DNA from: Streptomyces sp. NRRL F-5122
GTDB lineage: Bacteria; Actinomycetota; Actinomycetes; Streptomycetales; Streptomycetaceae
DNA: 64,000 nucleotides
NCBI RefSeq assembly: GCF_001507435.1
Contig: NZ_LMWH01000059.1
Location: 1 to 64,000, forward strand
Direction of reading: 5' to 3'
Position 1 is the stretch's first letter. The number at the start of each line of letters is the position of its first letter. A model generated the notes under the pieces. That model had not been told where the DNA came from. It saw nothing but the letters and a program-made list of their open reading frames with translations, and did no database searches. Below are positions 8,917-17,073 of this stretch, piece by piece. A program made the position numbers and the translations under genes.

Positions 8917-9345
8917 ATGACCGCGAAGATCGCGTACGACGCCGTCGAGGTCGGCACCGCACTGCCGCCGCAGTCCTTCCCCGTCACCCGCGCCACGCTC
9001 GTGCGGTACGCGGGCGCGTCCGGGGACTTCAACCCGATCCACTGGAACGAGAAGTTCGCCAAGGAGGTGGGCCTGCCGGATGTCATCGCGCACGGCATGT
9101 TCACCATGGCCGAGGCGATCCGTGTGGTGACCGACTGGGTGGGCGACCCGGGCGCGGTCGTCGAGTACGGCGTCCGTTTCACCAAGCCGGTCGTCGTCCC
9201 GAACGACGAAGAGGGCGCCCTCATCGAGGTCAGCGCCAAGGTGGCGGCCAAGCTCGACGACGGCACGGTCCGTGTCGACCTCACGGCGACCAGCGGCGGC
9301 CAGAAGGTACTGGGCATGTCACGGGCGGTCGTGAGGCTGGCCTGA
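8917..9345 (+). CDS. HadB-like MaoC-family dehydratase, catalytic subunit
   Basis: A 142-residue MaoC hot-dog protein with an intact hydratase-2 motif: D37 and H42 in ASGDFNPIHWNEKFA, followed by LPDVIAHGM. The Asp/His pair activates water for reversible hydration of an enoyl thioester. Together with the preceding gene, which lacks the His, it forms the expected catalytic/non-catalytic pair seen in mycobacterial HadAB. GAGGA precedes the ATG within the intergenic GACGAGG. The protein begins MTAKIAYDAVEVGTALPP. Confidence 0.9.
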   Translation: MTAKIAYDAVEVGTALPPQSFPVTRATLVRYAGASGDFNPIHWNEKFAKEVGLPDVIAHGMFTMAEAIRVVTDWVGDPGAVVEYGVRFTKPVVVPNDEEGALIEVSAKVAAKLDDGTVRVDLTATSGGQKVLGMSRAVVRLA

Positions 9346-9357
9346 CCTGGGGCCGGT

Positions 9358-9387
9358 GAGGGGCGTGCGCCGTGTGCGGCGCCCCTC
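9358..9387 (+). terminator. Terminator after the dehydratase pair
   Basis: The nested stem GAGGGG...CGCCG TGTG CGGCG CCCCTC has a 4-base bulge on the left arm. It starts 13 bp after the stop. Confidence 0.6.
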
Positions 9388-9408
9388 GACCGCGTCGCGG
9401 GAGACCCC

Positions 9409-9438
9409 TTGACGAAGTTAGTTATTAACCACTAACTT
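9409..9438 (+). promoter_or_regulatory. TetR promoter with overlapping operator
   Basis: TTGACG (9409-9414) is followed directly by a perfect inverted repeat AAGTTAGT-N8-ACTAACTT (9415-9438). The repeat spans the promoter spacer and covers the likely -10 (TAACTT or CTAACT). The same motif recurs before the MFS gene, so this is probably the TetR autoregulatory operator. The predicted start site is at or within a few bases of the ATG at 9446, giving a leaderless message. Confidence 0.75.
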
Positions 9439-9445
9439 ATCCCGC

Positions 9446-10018
9446 ATGGTCAGGATGAGCGCAGAAGAGAGGCGCGAGAGCGTCATCCGCGCGGCGACGA
9501 GCGAGTTCGCCCGCGGCGGCTACCACGGCACGTCCACCGAGGCGATCGCCAAGCGTGTCGGTGTGTCGCAGCCGTATCTCTTCCGGCTCTTCCCCGGCAA
9601 GAAGGCCATCTTCCTCGCGGCGGCCGAGCGGTGCGTGGAGGACACCATCCGCACCTTCGAGGAGGCGGCCGAAGGGCTCGAGGGGGAAGAGGCCCTGCAC
9701 TCCATGGGAAAGGCGTACACCGAGGTCATCGCCGAGCAGCCCGAACGGCTGATGATGCAGATGCAGATGTACATCGCGGTGGCCGCGGCCGAGCAGGCGG
9801 GCGACCGCGAGTTCGGGGAGACGGTGCGGGCCGGCTGGATGCGGCTGTGGGACGTCGTGCATCTGGCCCTCGGGGCCGACGTCGAGGAGACCACCACCTT
9901 CATGGCGCAGGGGATGCTCATCAACTGCCTGGTGTCCATGGGCTTTCCGCCCGGGCACCGGATCTGGGAAGGGCTCTACCCGGCCGAGGGCCATGAGGGC
10001 ATGCCGAAGAAGAAGTAG
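9446..10018 (+). CDS. TetR-family transcriptional regulator (efflux type)
   Basis: A 190-residue repressor. The N-terminal helix-turn-helix domain is plain: RRESVIRAATSEFARGGYHGTSTEAIAKRVGVSQPYLFRLFPGKKAIFLAA (written here only as the family hallmark; the recognition helix lies around VSQPYLFRLF). The C-terminal ligand domain is variable, with Met-rich MMQMQMYIA. No Shine-Dalgarno precedes ATG 9446, consistent with leaderless translation; ATG 9455 is an alternative. Matching operators before this gene and before the downstream MFS gene indicate that it represses both until a substrate of the pump binds. The ligand is unknown. Confidence 0.92.
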   Translation: MVRMSAEERRESVIRAATSEFARGGYHGTSTEAIAKRVGVSQPYLFRLFPGKKAIFLAAAERCVEDTIRTFEEAAEGLEGEEALHSMGKAYTEVIAEQPERLMMQMQMYIAVAAAEQAGDREFGETVRAGWMRLWDVVHLALGADVEETTTFMAQGMLINCLVSMGFPPGHRIWEGLYPAEGHEGMPKKK

Positions 10019-10020
10019 CC

Positions 10021-10047
10021 GGATCCGGGAAGGCGGATCCGCCTTTT
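10021..10047 (+). terminator. Short terminator after the TetR gene
   Basis: GGATCCG (10021-10027) pairs with CGGATCC (10034-10040). The palindrome GGCGGATCCGCC (10032-10043) is an alternative fold. TTTT follows at 10044-10047. Confidence 0.6.
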
Positions 10048-10058
10048 CATGACCGTAA

Positions 10059-10082
10059 AAGTTAGTCATCAATAACTAATCA
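10059..10082 (+). promoter_or_regulatory. Second TetR operator, before the MFS gene
   Basis: AAGTTAGT-N8-ACTAATCA is the same left arm and 8-bp spacing as the operator at 9415-9438, with a diverged right end. It lies 28 bp before the MFS start, where bound repressor would block transcription. Confidence 0.72.
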
Positions 10083-10109
10083 TCACAACGATCACGCTCT
10101 GGGGGAGCG

Positions 10110-11546
10110 ATGTCACAGCAGAAGGCACCTCGCGGGGGAGCGGCCTGGGCCCTCGTCATCACCAGCGTCGCCGGATTCATGGCGGCCCTCGACAACCTCG
10201 TCGTCACCACAGCCCTGCCCTCCATCCGCAAGGACCTCGGGGGAGCGCTGGACGACCTGGAATGGACCGTGAGCGCCTACACGCTCACCTTCGCGGTCCT
10301 GCTCATGTTCGGCGCGGCGCTCGGCGACCGGTTCGGCCGCAGGAGGCTCTTCCTCGTAGGGCTGACCGTCTTCACCGGCGCGTCCGCCGCCGCGGCCCTC
10401 GCGCCCGGCATCGACTCCCTGATCGCGGCCCGCGCCGTCCAGGGTGTCGGGGCGGCCATCATGATGCCGCTCACCCTGACCCTGCTGACCGCAGCGGTCC
10501 CCGCCGCGAGGCGCGGAATGGCGTACGGCATCTGGGGGGCCGTCAACGGCCTCGCCGTGGCGTCCGGACCCCTCATCGGCGGCAGTCTGACCGAACACGT
10601 TTCCTGGCACTGGATCTTCTGGCTGAACGTCCCGCTGGGCCTCCTCCTACTGCCGCTCGCCCGATTCCGCCTCGCCGAGTCCCACGGCACCGGCGCGGCG
10701 CTCGACGTCCCGGGCACCCTGCTCGTCAGCGGCGGCCTCTTCGGGATCGTGTACGGACTGGTGCGCGGCCCGGCCGACGGCTGGGCCGACCCCGTCGTGC
10801 TGACCGGCCTGTTCGCGGGCACCGCGCTGCTCGCCGGCTTCGTCCTCCACGGCATCCGGGGCCGCAACCCCATGCTCCCCATGCGGCTCTTCCGCTCCCG
10901 GGCGTTCTCCGGGATCAACGCCGCGAGCCTGCTGATGTTCCTCGGGATGTTCGGCTCGATCTTCCTGCTCAGCCAGTACATGCAGGGGGTGCTCGGCTAC
11001 TCCCCGACCCAGGCGGGTCTGCGGATGCTGCCCTGGACGGGCATGCCGATGCTCGTCGCGCCGATCGCCGGAATCCTCTCCGACCGCATCGGCGGCCGCC
11101 CGGTCGTCGCAGCCGGTCTCTTCCTCCAGGCCGCGGGCCTCGGCTACCTGGCCAGGGTGGCCACGACGGACGTCGCGTACTCCGTTCAGCTGCCCGGACT
11201 GATCATCAGCGGCATCGGCATGGCCCTGTTCTTCGCACCCGCCTCCAACCTCGTCATGTCCAGCGTGCTGCCCCGGGAACAGGGCATCGCCTCCGGCGCC
11301 AACAACGCCCTGCGCGAGGTCGGCGGCGCGCTCGGCATCGCCGTGATGTCCTCGATCTTCACGGCCCGGGGCGGCTACGGGAGCGCACAGCTGTTCGTGG
11401 ACGGGTTGCGGCCGGCGCTCGTGGTGGGCTCCGCGGCGGTGACCCTGGCGGGCGTCGCGGCTCTGCTGATCCCGACCCGGCGGCGCACGCCGCGGGCCGC
11501 GGCCACCGCGCAGCCGGCCCCGGCCCTGGAGACGGCCGCTTCCTGA
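10110..11546 (+). CDS. DHA2-family MFS drug efflux transporter
   Basis: A 478-residue proton-driven antiporter of the EmrB/QacA type with about 14 membrane helices. Motif D1 in helix 1 (ALDNLVVTTALPSI), motif A in the first cytoplasmic loop (GALGDRFGRRRLF), and the antiporter motif C (GLAVASGPLIGG) in helix 5 are all visible. GGGGGAG precedes the ATG. The upstream TetR and shared operators make this a self-contained inducible export unit, probably for a hydrophobic toxic compound or antibiotic. The substrate cannot be read from the sequence. Confidence 0.93.
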   Translation: MSQQKAPRGGAAWALVITSVAGFMAALDNLVVTTALPSIRKDLGGALDDLEWTVSAYTLTFAVLLMFGAALGDRFGRRRLFLVGLTVFTGASAAAALAPGIDSLIAARAVQGVGAAIMMPLTLTLLTAAVPAARRGMAYGIWGAVNGLAVASGPLIGGSLTEHVSWHWIFWLNVPLGLLLLPLARFRLAESHGTGAALDVPGTLLVSGGLFGIVYGLVRGPADGWADPVVLTGLFAGTALLAGFVLHGIRGRNPMLPMRLFRSRAFSGINAASLLMFLGMFGSIFLLSQYMQGVLGYSPTQAGLRMLPWTGMPMLVAPIAGILSDRIGGRPVVAAGLFLQAAGLGYLARVATTDVAYSVQLPGLIISGIGMALFFAPASNLVMSSVLPREQGIASGANNALREVGGALGIAVMSSIFTARGGYGSAQLFVDGLRPALVVGSAAVTLAGVAALLIPTRRRTPRAAATAQPAPALETAAS

Positions 11547-11575
11547 GCGGGATCCCGCGGACCCGGCACCCCTCG

Positions 11576-11604
11576 ACGGCCCCGCCGGTCCCCGGCGGGG
11601 CCGT
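11576..11604 (+). terminator. Terminator after the MFS gene
   Basis: A 13-bp perfect stem, ACGGCCCCGCCGG with its complement, and a 3-base loop, 29 bp past the stop. No T-tract. Confidence 0.72.
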
Positions 11605-11650
11605 ACCCGTGCGATGCCGGGCCGCCGGGGCCGTCTCGTAGTCTTGGCGC

Positions 11651-12706
11651 GTGCAGGAACTCCACGACGCCCCGCTCGCCCCGCTGACCACCTTCCGGCT
11701 GGGCGGCCCCGCGACCCGACTGATCACCGCCACCACCGACGCGGAGGTGATCGCCGCCGTCCGCGAGGCCGACGGAGCCGGTACGCCGCTGCTGCTGATC
11801 GGCGGCGGATCCAACCTGGTCATCGGCGACAAGGGCTTCGAGGGCACCGCCCTGCGGATCGCGACCGACGGCTTCCGTCTGGACGGTACGGAGCTGGAGC
11901 TGGCCGCCGGGGAGGTGTGGACCGATGCCGTCGCCCGCACCGTCGAGGCCGGTCTCGCCGGTGTCGAGTGCCTCGCGGGCATCCCCGGCTCCGCGGGTGC
12001 GACCCCGATCCAGAACGTGGGGGCCTACGGGCAGGAGGTCTCTTCGACGATCAGTGAAGTGATCGCCTACGACCGCCGGACGCAGGAAACGGTCACCCTT
12101 TCGAACGCCGAGTGCGCGTTCTCGTACCGGCACAGCCGCTTCAAGGCCGATCCCGAGCGTTTTGTGGTGCTGCGGGTGCGCTTCCGGCTGGAGGACGCGC
12201 AGGGGCTCTCGGGCCCGGTCAAGTACGCCGAGACGGCTCGCGCCCTCGGAGTCGGGGCCGGCGACCGGGTGCCGCTGGCCGCCGCCCGCGAGACCGTGCT
12301 GAAGCTGCGCGCGGGCAAGGGCATGGTGCTGGACCCGGAGGACCACGACACCTGGTCGGCGGGTTCGTTCTTCACCAATCCGATCCTCGCGGACGAGGAG
12401 TTCGCCGCCTTCCGGGCGCGGGTGAGCGAGCGGCTGGGCGAGGGGGCGGAACCGCCCGCGTACGCGGCGGGCGAGGGCCACACCAAGACCTCCGCGGCCT
12501 GGCTCATCGACAAGGCAGGCTTCACGAAGGGGTACGGCACCGGACCCGCCCGCATCTCCACCAAGCACACCCTGGCCCTGACCAACCGCGGCGGCGCGAC
12601 CACCGAGGACCTGCTCGCGCTGGCCCGCGAGGTCGTGGCCGGGGTCCGCGAGGCCTTCGGGGTCACGCTGGTCAACGAGCCGGTCACGGTGGGCGTCAGC
12701 CTCTAG
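11651..12706 (+). CDS. murB: UDP-N-acetylenolpyruvoylglucosamine reductase
   Basis: A 351-residue cytosolic FAD enzyme that reduces UDP-GlcNAc-enolpyruvate to UDP-MurNAc with NADPH, the second committed step of peptidoglycan synthesis. The family blocks are clear: LTTFRLGGPA, LLLIGGGSNLVIGDKGFEGTA (FAD), GIPGSAGATPIQNVGAYGQEV, the catalytic Ser in WSAGSFFTNP, and the ending TLALTNRGGATTEDLLALA. The GTG has no Shine-Dalgarno; TAGTCT lies six bases upstream (11640-11645), which would place transcription start on the GTG, so a leaderless message is likely. Confidence 0.97.
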   Translation: MQELHDAPLAPLTTFRLGGPATRLITATTDAEVIAAVREADGAGTPLLLIGGGSNLVIGDKGFEGTALRIATDGFRLDGTELELAAGEVWTDAVARTVEAGLAGVECLAGIPGSAGATPIQNVGAYGQEVSSTISEVIAYDRRTQETVTLSNAECAFSYRHSRFKADPERFVVLRVRFRLEDAQGLSGPVKYAETARALGVGAGDRVPLAAARETVLKLRAGKGMVLDPEDHDTWSAGSFFTNPILADEEFAAFRARVSERLGEGAEPPAYAAGEGHTKTSAAWLIDKAGFTKGYGTGPARISTKHTLALTNRGGATTEDLLALAREVVAGVREAFGVTLVNEPVTVGVSL

Positions 12707-12736
12707 ACCCCGCCCCGACGGCAGCCGCGGCCGGGC

Positions 12737-13369
12737 TCAGTAGGCGACCCCCACCCCCTGCTTCACCGTCGCGGGGTCATGGGTCATCGCCAGCATCGCG
12801 TGGGCGACGTCGGCGCGGGCGATGAAGCGACCCTGGGGCGGGAAGCCGCCGACGACCGTGCGGTACGAACCGGTGAGCGGTTTGTCCTGCAAGCGGGGCG
12901 GCCGCACGGCCGTCCAGTCCGTGGCGCTGCGGGCCAGTTCGGCCTCCATCTCCCGCAGGTCGGCGTAGACATCCTTGAGCATCACGGAGACGAGGCCGCG
13001 GACGGTCCGGTCCAGGGCCCCTTCGTTCTCGGGGCGGGGGCCGACCGGGCCGGCGCTGACCACCAGCAGCCGGCGCACCCCCTCGGCCTCCAGGGCATCC
13101 AGGACCGTACGGGTCAGCCGGGTCGCCACCCCGGCGTCCTTGCGGCTGCGCGCGCCGAGCCCGGACAGAACGGCGTCCCGGCCCGCCACCGCCGGGCGCA
13201 GCGCGTCGGGGTCGTCGAGATCCGCGCGGAACACCTCCAGGCCGGTGCCCGTGACGGTGAGCCGCGCGGGATCCCGTACGACCGCGGTGACCCGGTGCCC
13301 TGCCGCGAGGGCCTGTCCGACGATCTCCTGGCCGATGCCGCCGGTGGCACCGAAGACGGTGAGTCTCAT
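12737..13369 (-). CDS. NAD(P)-binding atypical SDR (NmrA/YwnB-like)
   Basis: A 210-residue Rossmann protein starting MRLTVFGATGGIGQEIV (GxxGxxG dinucleotide motif), with FRADLDDPDAL, LLVVSAGPVGP and DWTAVRPPRLQDKPLTG typical of the NmrA-like/flavin-reductase-like group. The catalytic Tyr/Lys pair of classical SDRs is not obvious. AGGAGG lies just before the ATG. It is divergently transcribed from a TetR gene with two operator-like palindromes between them, so it is probably the regulated target. Reductase or quinone-oxidoreductase activity is a guess from the family. It shares the plan of the protein at 5240-5896. Confidence 0.85.
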   Translation of the reverse strand: MRLTVFGATGGIGQEIVGQALAAGHRVTAVVRDPARLTVTGTGLEVFRADLDDPDALRPAVAGRDAVLSGLGARSRKDAGVATRLTRTVLDALEAEGVRRLLVVSAGPVGPRPENEGALDRTVRGLVSVMLKDVYADLREMEAELARSATDWTAVRPPRLQDKPLTGSYRTVVGGFPPQGRFIARADVAHAMLAMTHDPATVKQGVGVAY

Positions 13370-13405
13370 GGCGTGCCCCTCCTGTACGTCCGCTCTCGCC
13401 GACAC

Positions 13406-13429
13406 GGGTGGGTGAGTACTCACTCACCT
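13406..13429. promoter_or_regulatory. TetR operator 1 (divergent region)
   Basis: A palindrome centred on GTAC: GGTGGGTGAGT followed by ACTCACTCACC (13407-13428), one mismatch in 11 bp. It lies about 40 bp upstream of the reductase-like gene. Confidence 0.7.
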
Positions 13430-13441
13430 CGGTGGCTCCTA

Positions 13442-13465
13442 GGGTGGGTATGTACTCACCCACCC
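13442..13465. promoter_or_regulatory. TetR operator 2 (divergent region)
   Basis: GGGTGGGT-N8-ACCCACCC with GTAC at its centre, the same design as operator 1. The centres are 36 bp apart, and this one ends 22 bp before the TetR GTG start. Two sites suggest cooperative or separate control of both directions. Confidence 0.72.
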
Positions 13466-13487
13466 GTCAAGACCTGGAGGCCCTGTC

Positions 13488-14147
13488 GTGGAATCCTTCG
13501 GTCCCATGCAGCACACAGGGGCGCAGCCGCCGGCGGCGCAGCAGAGACCGGCCCGGGTCCGCATCCTCGACGCGGCGCAGGAGCTGATGCTGACCGTCGG
13601 GCTCGCGCGCGCCACGACCAAGGAGATCGCCCGGGCCGCGGGCTGTTCGGAGGCCGCGCTGTACAAGTACTTCCCGAGCAAGGAGGAGCTGTTCATCCGC
13701 GTCCTCGCGGAACGGCTGCCCAGGCTGGGCCCGCTGCTCAGCGAACTCGCGGCCGAACCCGGCCGGCACTCGCTGGAGGAGAACCTCACCGAGATCGCCC
13801 GGCGTGCGGCCCTCTTCTACGAGCAGAGCTTCCCGATCGCCGCGTCGCTGTACGCCGAGACGCAGCTCAAGCGGCGGCACGACGAGGCCATGCGGCAGAT
13901 GGGGACGGGTCCGCACCGGCCGATCGAGGCGCTCGACGCCTACCTCCGCGCCGAACAGTCGGCGGGCCGGGTCCGACCCGACGCCGACACCTTCGCGGCC
14001 GCGTCGCTGCTCCTCGGCGCCTGCGCGCAGCGCGCGTTCGCCTACGACGCGGCGGAGACGGGCGGCCGACCTCCCGTGGAGGACTTCGCGCGCCGCCTCG
14101 CGCGCACCCTGCTCGGCGGCGTCTCGGCCACCGAGGGCGGCTCCTGA
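13488..14147 (+). CDS. TetR-family transcriptional regulator
   Basis: A 219-residue regulator with a clear N-terminal helix-turn-helix: ARVRILDAAQELM, then ARATTKEIARAAGCSEAALYKYFPSKEELF with the recognition helix around CSEAALYKYF. The C-terminal domain is of the common AcrR/TetR_C class. The GTG start has TGGAGG seven bases upstream. The twin GTAC-centred palindromes just before it predict autorepression together with control of the divergent reductase-like gene. The inducer is unknown. Confidence 0.92.
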   Translation: MESFGPMQHTGAQPPAAQQRPARVRILDAAQELMLTVGLARATTKEIARAAGCSEAALYKYFPSKEELFIRVLAERLPRLGPLLSELAAEPGRHSLEENLTEIARRAALFYEQSFPIAASLYAETQLKRRHDEAMRQMGTGPHRPIEALDAYLRAEQSAGRVRPDADTFAAASLLLGACAQRAFAYDAAETGGRPPVEDFARRLARTLLGGVSATEGGS

Positions 14148-14158
14148 CCGTGCGGCGG

Positions 14159-14178
14159 GGAGCGGGTAGCCCCGCTCC
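14159..14178. terminator. Bidirectional terminator between TetR and deaminase genes
   Basis: GGAGCGGG and CCCGCTCC flank a 4-base loop, positioned between two convergent genes. A short stem without T-tracts. Confidence 0.5.
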
Positions 14179-14239
14179 GGTCCACCGACGGCGCGGGCGG
14201 CCCCTGCCGTGCGGCCCACCCGCGCCCGTCACCCCTTCC

Positions 14240-15280
14240 TCAGGCCACCGGGCCGCCCAGCCAGGCGTCCACCCCCGCGAGGAGCTCCGCCTTGGTCTGT
14301 TCCGGTGCCGCCGAACCGCGCACCGACTGCCGGGCCAGTTCCGCCAGTTCCTCGTCGGTGAAGCCGTGGTGGTGGCGGGCGAGCTCGTACTGCGCCGCCA
14401 GGCGGGAGCCGAAGAGCAGCGGGTCGTCGGCGCCCAGCGCCATGGGGACACCCGCGTCGTACAGGGTGCGCAGGGGCACGTCCTCGGCCTTCGCGTAGAC
14501 GCCCAGGGCGACATTCGACGTGGGGCACACCTCGCACGTCACCCCCCGCTCCGCCAGACGCTTCAGCAGACGCGGGTCCTCCGCCGCGCGCACCCCGTGG
14601 CCCACCCGGTGCGCGTGCAGGTCGTCCAGGCAGTCGCGCACCGACGACGGTCCGGTCAGTTCGCCGCCGTGCGGGGCCGAGAGAAGGCCGCCGTCGCGGG
14701 CGATGGCGAAGGCGCGGTCGAAGTCCCGGGCCATGCCGCGGCGCTCGTCGTTGGAGAGGCCGAAGCCCACCACACCGCGATCCCGGTAGCGCACGGCCAG
14801 CCGGGCCAGGGTGCGGGCGTCCAGGGGGTGCTTCATCCGGTTCGCGGCGACCAGGACACGCATCCCCAGACCCGTCTCCCGCACCGCGCCGTCGACCGCG
14901 TCCAGGATGATCTCCAGCGCCGGGATCAGACCGCCCAGGCGCGGCGCGTAGGACGTCGGGTCGACCTGGATCTCCAGCCAGCCCGAGCCGTCCTTGACGT
15001 CCTCCTCCGCGGCCTCCCGCACCAGCCGCCGGATGTCCTCCGGCTCTCTGAGACACGAGCGAGCCGCGTCGTACAGCCGCTGGAACCGGAACCAGCCCCG
15101 CTCGTCCGTCGCGCGCAGCTTCGGCGGCTCCCCACTGGTCAGGGCCTCGGTCAAAGTCTCCGGCAGCCGGACACCGTATTTGTCGGCCAGCTCCAGGAGG
15201 GTGGCGGGCCGCATGGATCCGGTGAAGTGCAGATGCAGATGGGCCTTCGGCAGCGCAGAGACATCACGTACATGCTCCAT
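14240..15280 (-). CDS. Adenosine deaminase family protein
   Basis: A 346-residue metal-dependent TIM-barrel deaminase, expected to convert adenosine (or a related purine) to inosine in the cytosol for purine salvage. The zinc ligands and catalytic residues are in place: HLHLHFTGSM near the N-terminus, HGGEL (His and Glu), HRVGHGVR, CPTSNV, and LGADDPLLF with the zinc Asp. The first motif reads HFTGS rather than the commoner HLDGA, a variant found in actinobacterial paralogues, so a non-adenosine substrate is possible. ATG 15280 was chosen over GTG 15298 because AGGA precedes it and the protein then begins MEHVRDVSALPKAHLHLH. Confidence 0.92.
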   Translation of the reverse strand: MEHVRDVSALPKAHLHLHFTGSMRPATLLELADKYGVRLPETLTEALTSGEPPKLRATDERGWFRFQRLYDAARSCLREPEDIRRLVREAAEEDVKDGSGWLEIQVDPTSYAPRLGGLIPALEIILDAVDGAVRETGLGMRVLVAANRMKHPLDARTLARLAVRYRDRGVVGFGLSNDERRGMARDFDRAFAIARDGGLLSAPHGGELTGPSSVRDCLDDLHAHRVGHGVRAAEDPRLLKRLAERGVTCEVCPTSNVALGVYAKAEDVPLRTLYDAGVPMALGADDPLLFGSRLAAQYELARHHHGFTDEELAELARQSVRGSAAPEQTKAELLAGVDAWLGGPVA

Positions 15281-15354
15281 TCCAGGATCCTGCCGCACGT
15301 TCCCGCCGCTCCGGTAGCGCTTTCCCCTTTAGTGGTCTTGCTCGCACAAAAGGA

Positions 15355-15392
15355 CGGGGCGATCACCCGCCGGCCGGCGGGTGATCGCCCCG
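15355..15392 (-). terminator. Strong terminator after the aminotransferase gene
   Basis: A perfect 38-bp palindrome (19 + 19) ending on the minus strand in TCCTTTTG. It begins 18 bp after the aspC stop and isolates that gene from the deaminase start. Confidence 0.85.
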
Positions 15393-15409
15393 AGGCGCGG
15401 AGCGGGACG

Positions 15410-16636
15410 TCAGTCCCGCGCCTCCGCCAGCAGCTTCTGGATCCGGCTCACGCCCTCGACCAGGTCCTCGTCACCGAGGGCGTACGACAGCCGCAGGTAA
15501 CCGGGGGTGCCGAAGGCCTCGCCCGGGACGACCGCGACCTCGGCCTCCTCGAGGATCAGCGCGGCCAGCTCGACCGTGTCCTCCGGGCGCCTGCCGCGGA
15601 TCTCCTTGCCGATCAGCGCCTTCACCGACGGGTACGCGTAGAACGCGCCCTCGGGCTCGGGGCAGACCACGCCGTCGATCTCGTTCAGCATCCGCACGAT
15701 GGTCTTGCGGCGCCGGTCGAAGGCCTCGCGCATCGTCGCGACCGCCTCCAGGTCGCCGGAGACGGCGGCCAGTGCGGCCACCTGTGCGACATTCGACACG
15801 TTCGAGGTGGCGTGCGACTGGAGGTTCGTCGCGGCCTTCACCACGTCCTTCGGGCCGATGATCCAGCCGACACGCCAGCCCGTCATCGCGTACGTCTTCG
15901 CCACGCCGTTGACCACGATGCACTTGTCGCGCAGCTCGGGCAGCAGCGCCGGCAACGACACGGAGGCGGCGTCACCGTAGACCAGGTGTTCGTAGATCTC
16001 GTCCGTCAGCACCCACAGCCCGTGCTCCACGGCCCAGCGGCCGATGGCCTCGGTCTCCGACTCGGAGTACACCGCGCCCGTCGGGTTGGACGGGGACACG
16101 AAGAGGACGACCTTCGTCTTCTTCGTGCGGGCGGCCTCGAGCTGCTCGACGGACACGCGGTAACCGGTGGTCTCGTCCGCGACGACCTCCACCGGCACAC
16201 CGCCGGCCAGCCGGATCGACTCCGGGTACGTGGTCCAGTACGGAGCCGGGACGATCACCTCGTCACCCGGGTCGAGGATCGCGGCGAAGGCCTCGTAGAT
16301 GGCCTGCTTGCCGCCGTTGGTGACCAGGATCTGGGAGGCGTCAACCTCGTAGCCGGAGTCGCGCAGCGTCTTGGCGGCGATCGCGTTCTTCAGCTCGGGC
16401 AGACCGCCCGCCGGCGTGTAGCGATGGAACTTCGGGTTCTTGCAGGCCTCTACGGCCGCCTCGACGATGTAGTCCGGCGTGGGGAAGTCGGGCTCACCGG
16501 CGCCGAAGCCGATCACCGGCCGCCCGGCGGCCTTGAGGGCCTTGGCCTTGGCGTCCACGGCGAGGGTGGCGGACTCGGAGATCGCGCCGACTCGGGCGGA
16601 GACCCGGCGCTCGGTGGGAGGGGTTGCAGCGCTCAT
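15410..16636 (-). CDS. aspC: PLP-dependent aspartate-type aminotransferase
   Basis: A 408-residue fold-type I aminotransferase of subgroup I-gamma, expected to interconvert aspartate and oxaloacetate with glutamate as amino donor. Visible landmarks are [24 protein letters not shown], the cofactor-binding [10 protein letters not shown], the WTTYPE stretch, [19 protein letters not shown], the PLP lysine in [17 protein letters not shown], and the substrate-binding Arg in GYLRLSYA. The same position before tRNA-Trp and secE is occupied by aspC in Streptomyces coelicolor (remembered synteny). Related alanine or prephenate transaminases share these motifs, so the substrate is not proven. Confidence 0.93.
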   Translation of the reverse strand: MSAATPPTERRVSARVGAISESATLAVDAKAKALKAAGRPVIGFGAGEPDFPTPDYIVEAAVEACKNPKFHRYTPAGGLPELKNAIAAKTLRDSGYEVDASQILVTNGGKQAIYEAFAAILDPGDEVIVPAPYWTTYPESIRLAGGVPVEVVADETTGYRVSVEQLEAARTKKTKVVLFVSPSNPTGAVYSESETEAIGRWAVEHGLWVLTDEIYEHLVYGDAASVSLPALLPELRDKCIVVNGVAKTYAMTGWRVGWIIGPKDVVKAATNLQSHATSNVSNVAQVAALAAVSGDLEAVATMREAFDRRRKTIVRMLNEIDGVVCPEPEGAFYAYPSVKALIGKEIRGRRPEDTVELAALILEEAEVAVVPGEAFGTPGYLRLSYALGDEDLVEGVSRIQKLLAEARD

Positions 16637-16898
16637 GGCCCCATGGTTTCAGACAGGAAACGCGCCCGGCACACGGGTTTCACAGACTGAACCGGACCGG
16701 GCCGATGACCGGACACACGTCCGGATCCGGGTGCCGGACCGGGCGATCTTCCGGGCGGCAAAACCCTTACGGGCACTTTCTGTTCGACGACCGGCCCCGG
16801 ACCACGTACACTCTCACCTCGTTGGCCTCCAGCGGCCGTGATCGCGCCGGTGCACACCGAGCACTCGCTCGGATGCGGTACGTTGGGGTACACAGCAA

Positions 16899-16971
16899 AG
16901 GGTCGTAGCTCAATTGGTAGAGCACTGGTCTCCAAAACCAGCGGTTGGGGGTTCAAGTCCCTCCGGCCCTG
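16899..16971 (+). tRNA. tRNA-Trp (CCA)
   Basis: A 73-base cloverleaf with acceptor stem AGGGTCG / CGGCCCT (one T-G pair), anticodon loop CTCCAAA (anticodon CCA), T-arm GGTTCAAGTCC and discriminator G. It lies 102 bp before secE, the classical tRNA-Trp-secE-nusG arrangement. No CCA end is encoded. Confidence 0.95.
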
Positions 16972-17073
16972 CTACACACTCCCATCAGGAAGTGTGCGCA
17001 GAGTACCTTTGCACTCGCCGTGCGGCTCCACCGGGCGCGGCACGGCCACGACCCGGGATTCAGGTGAGGACGA

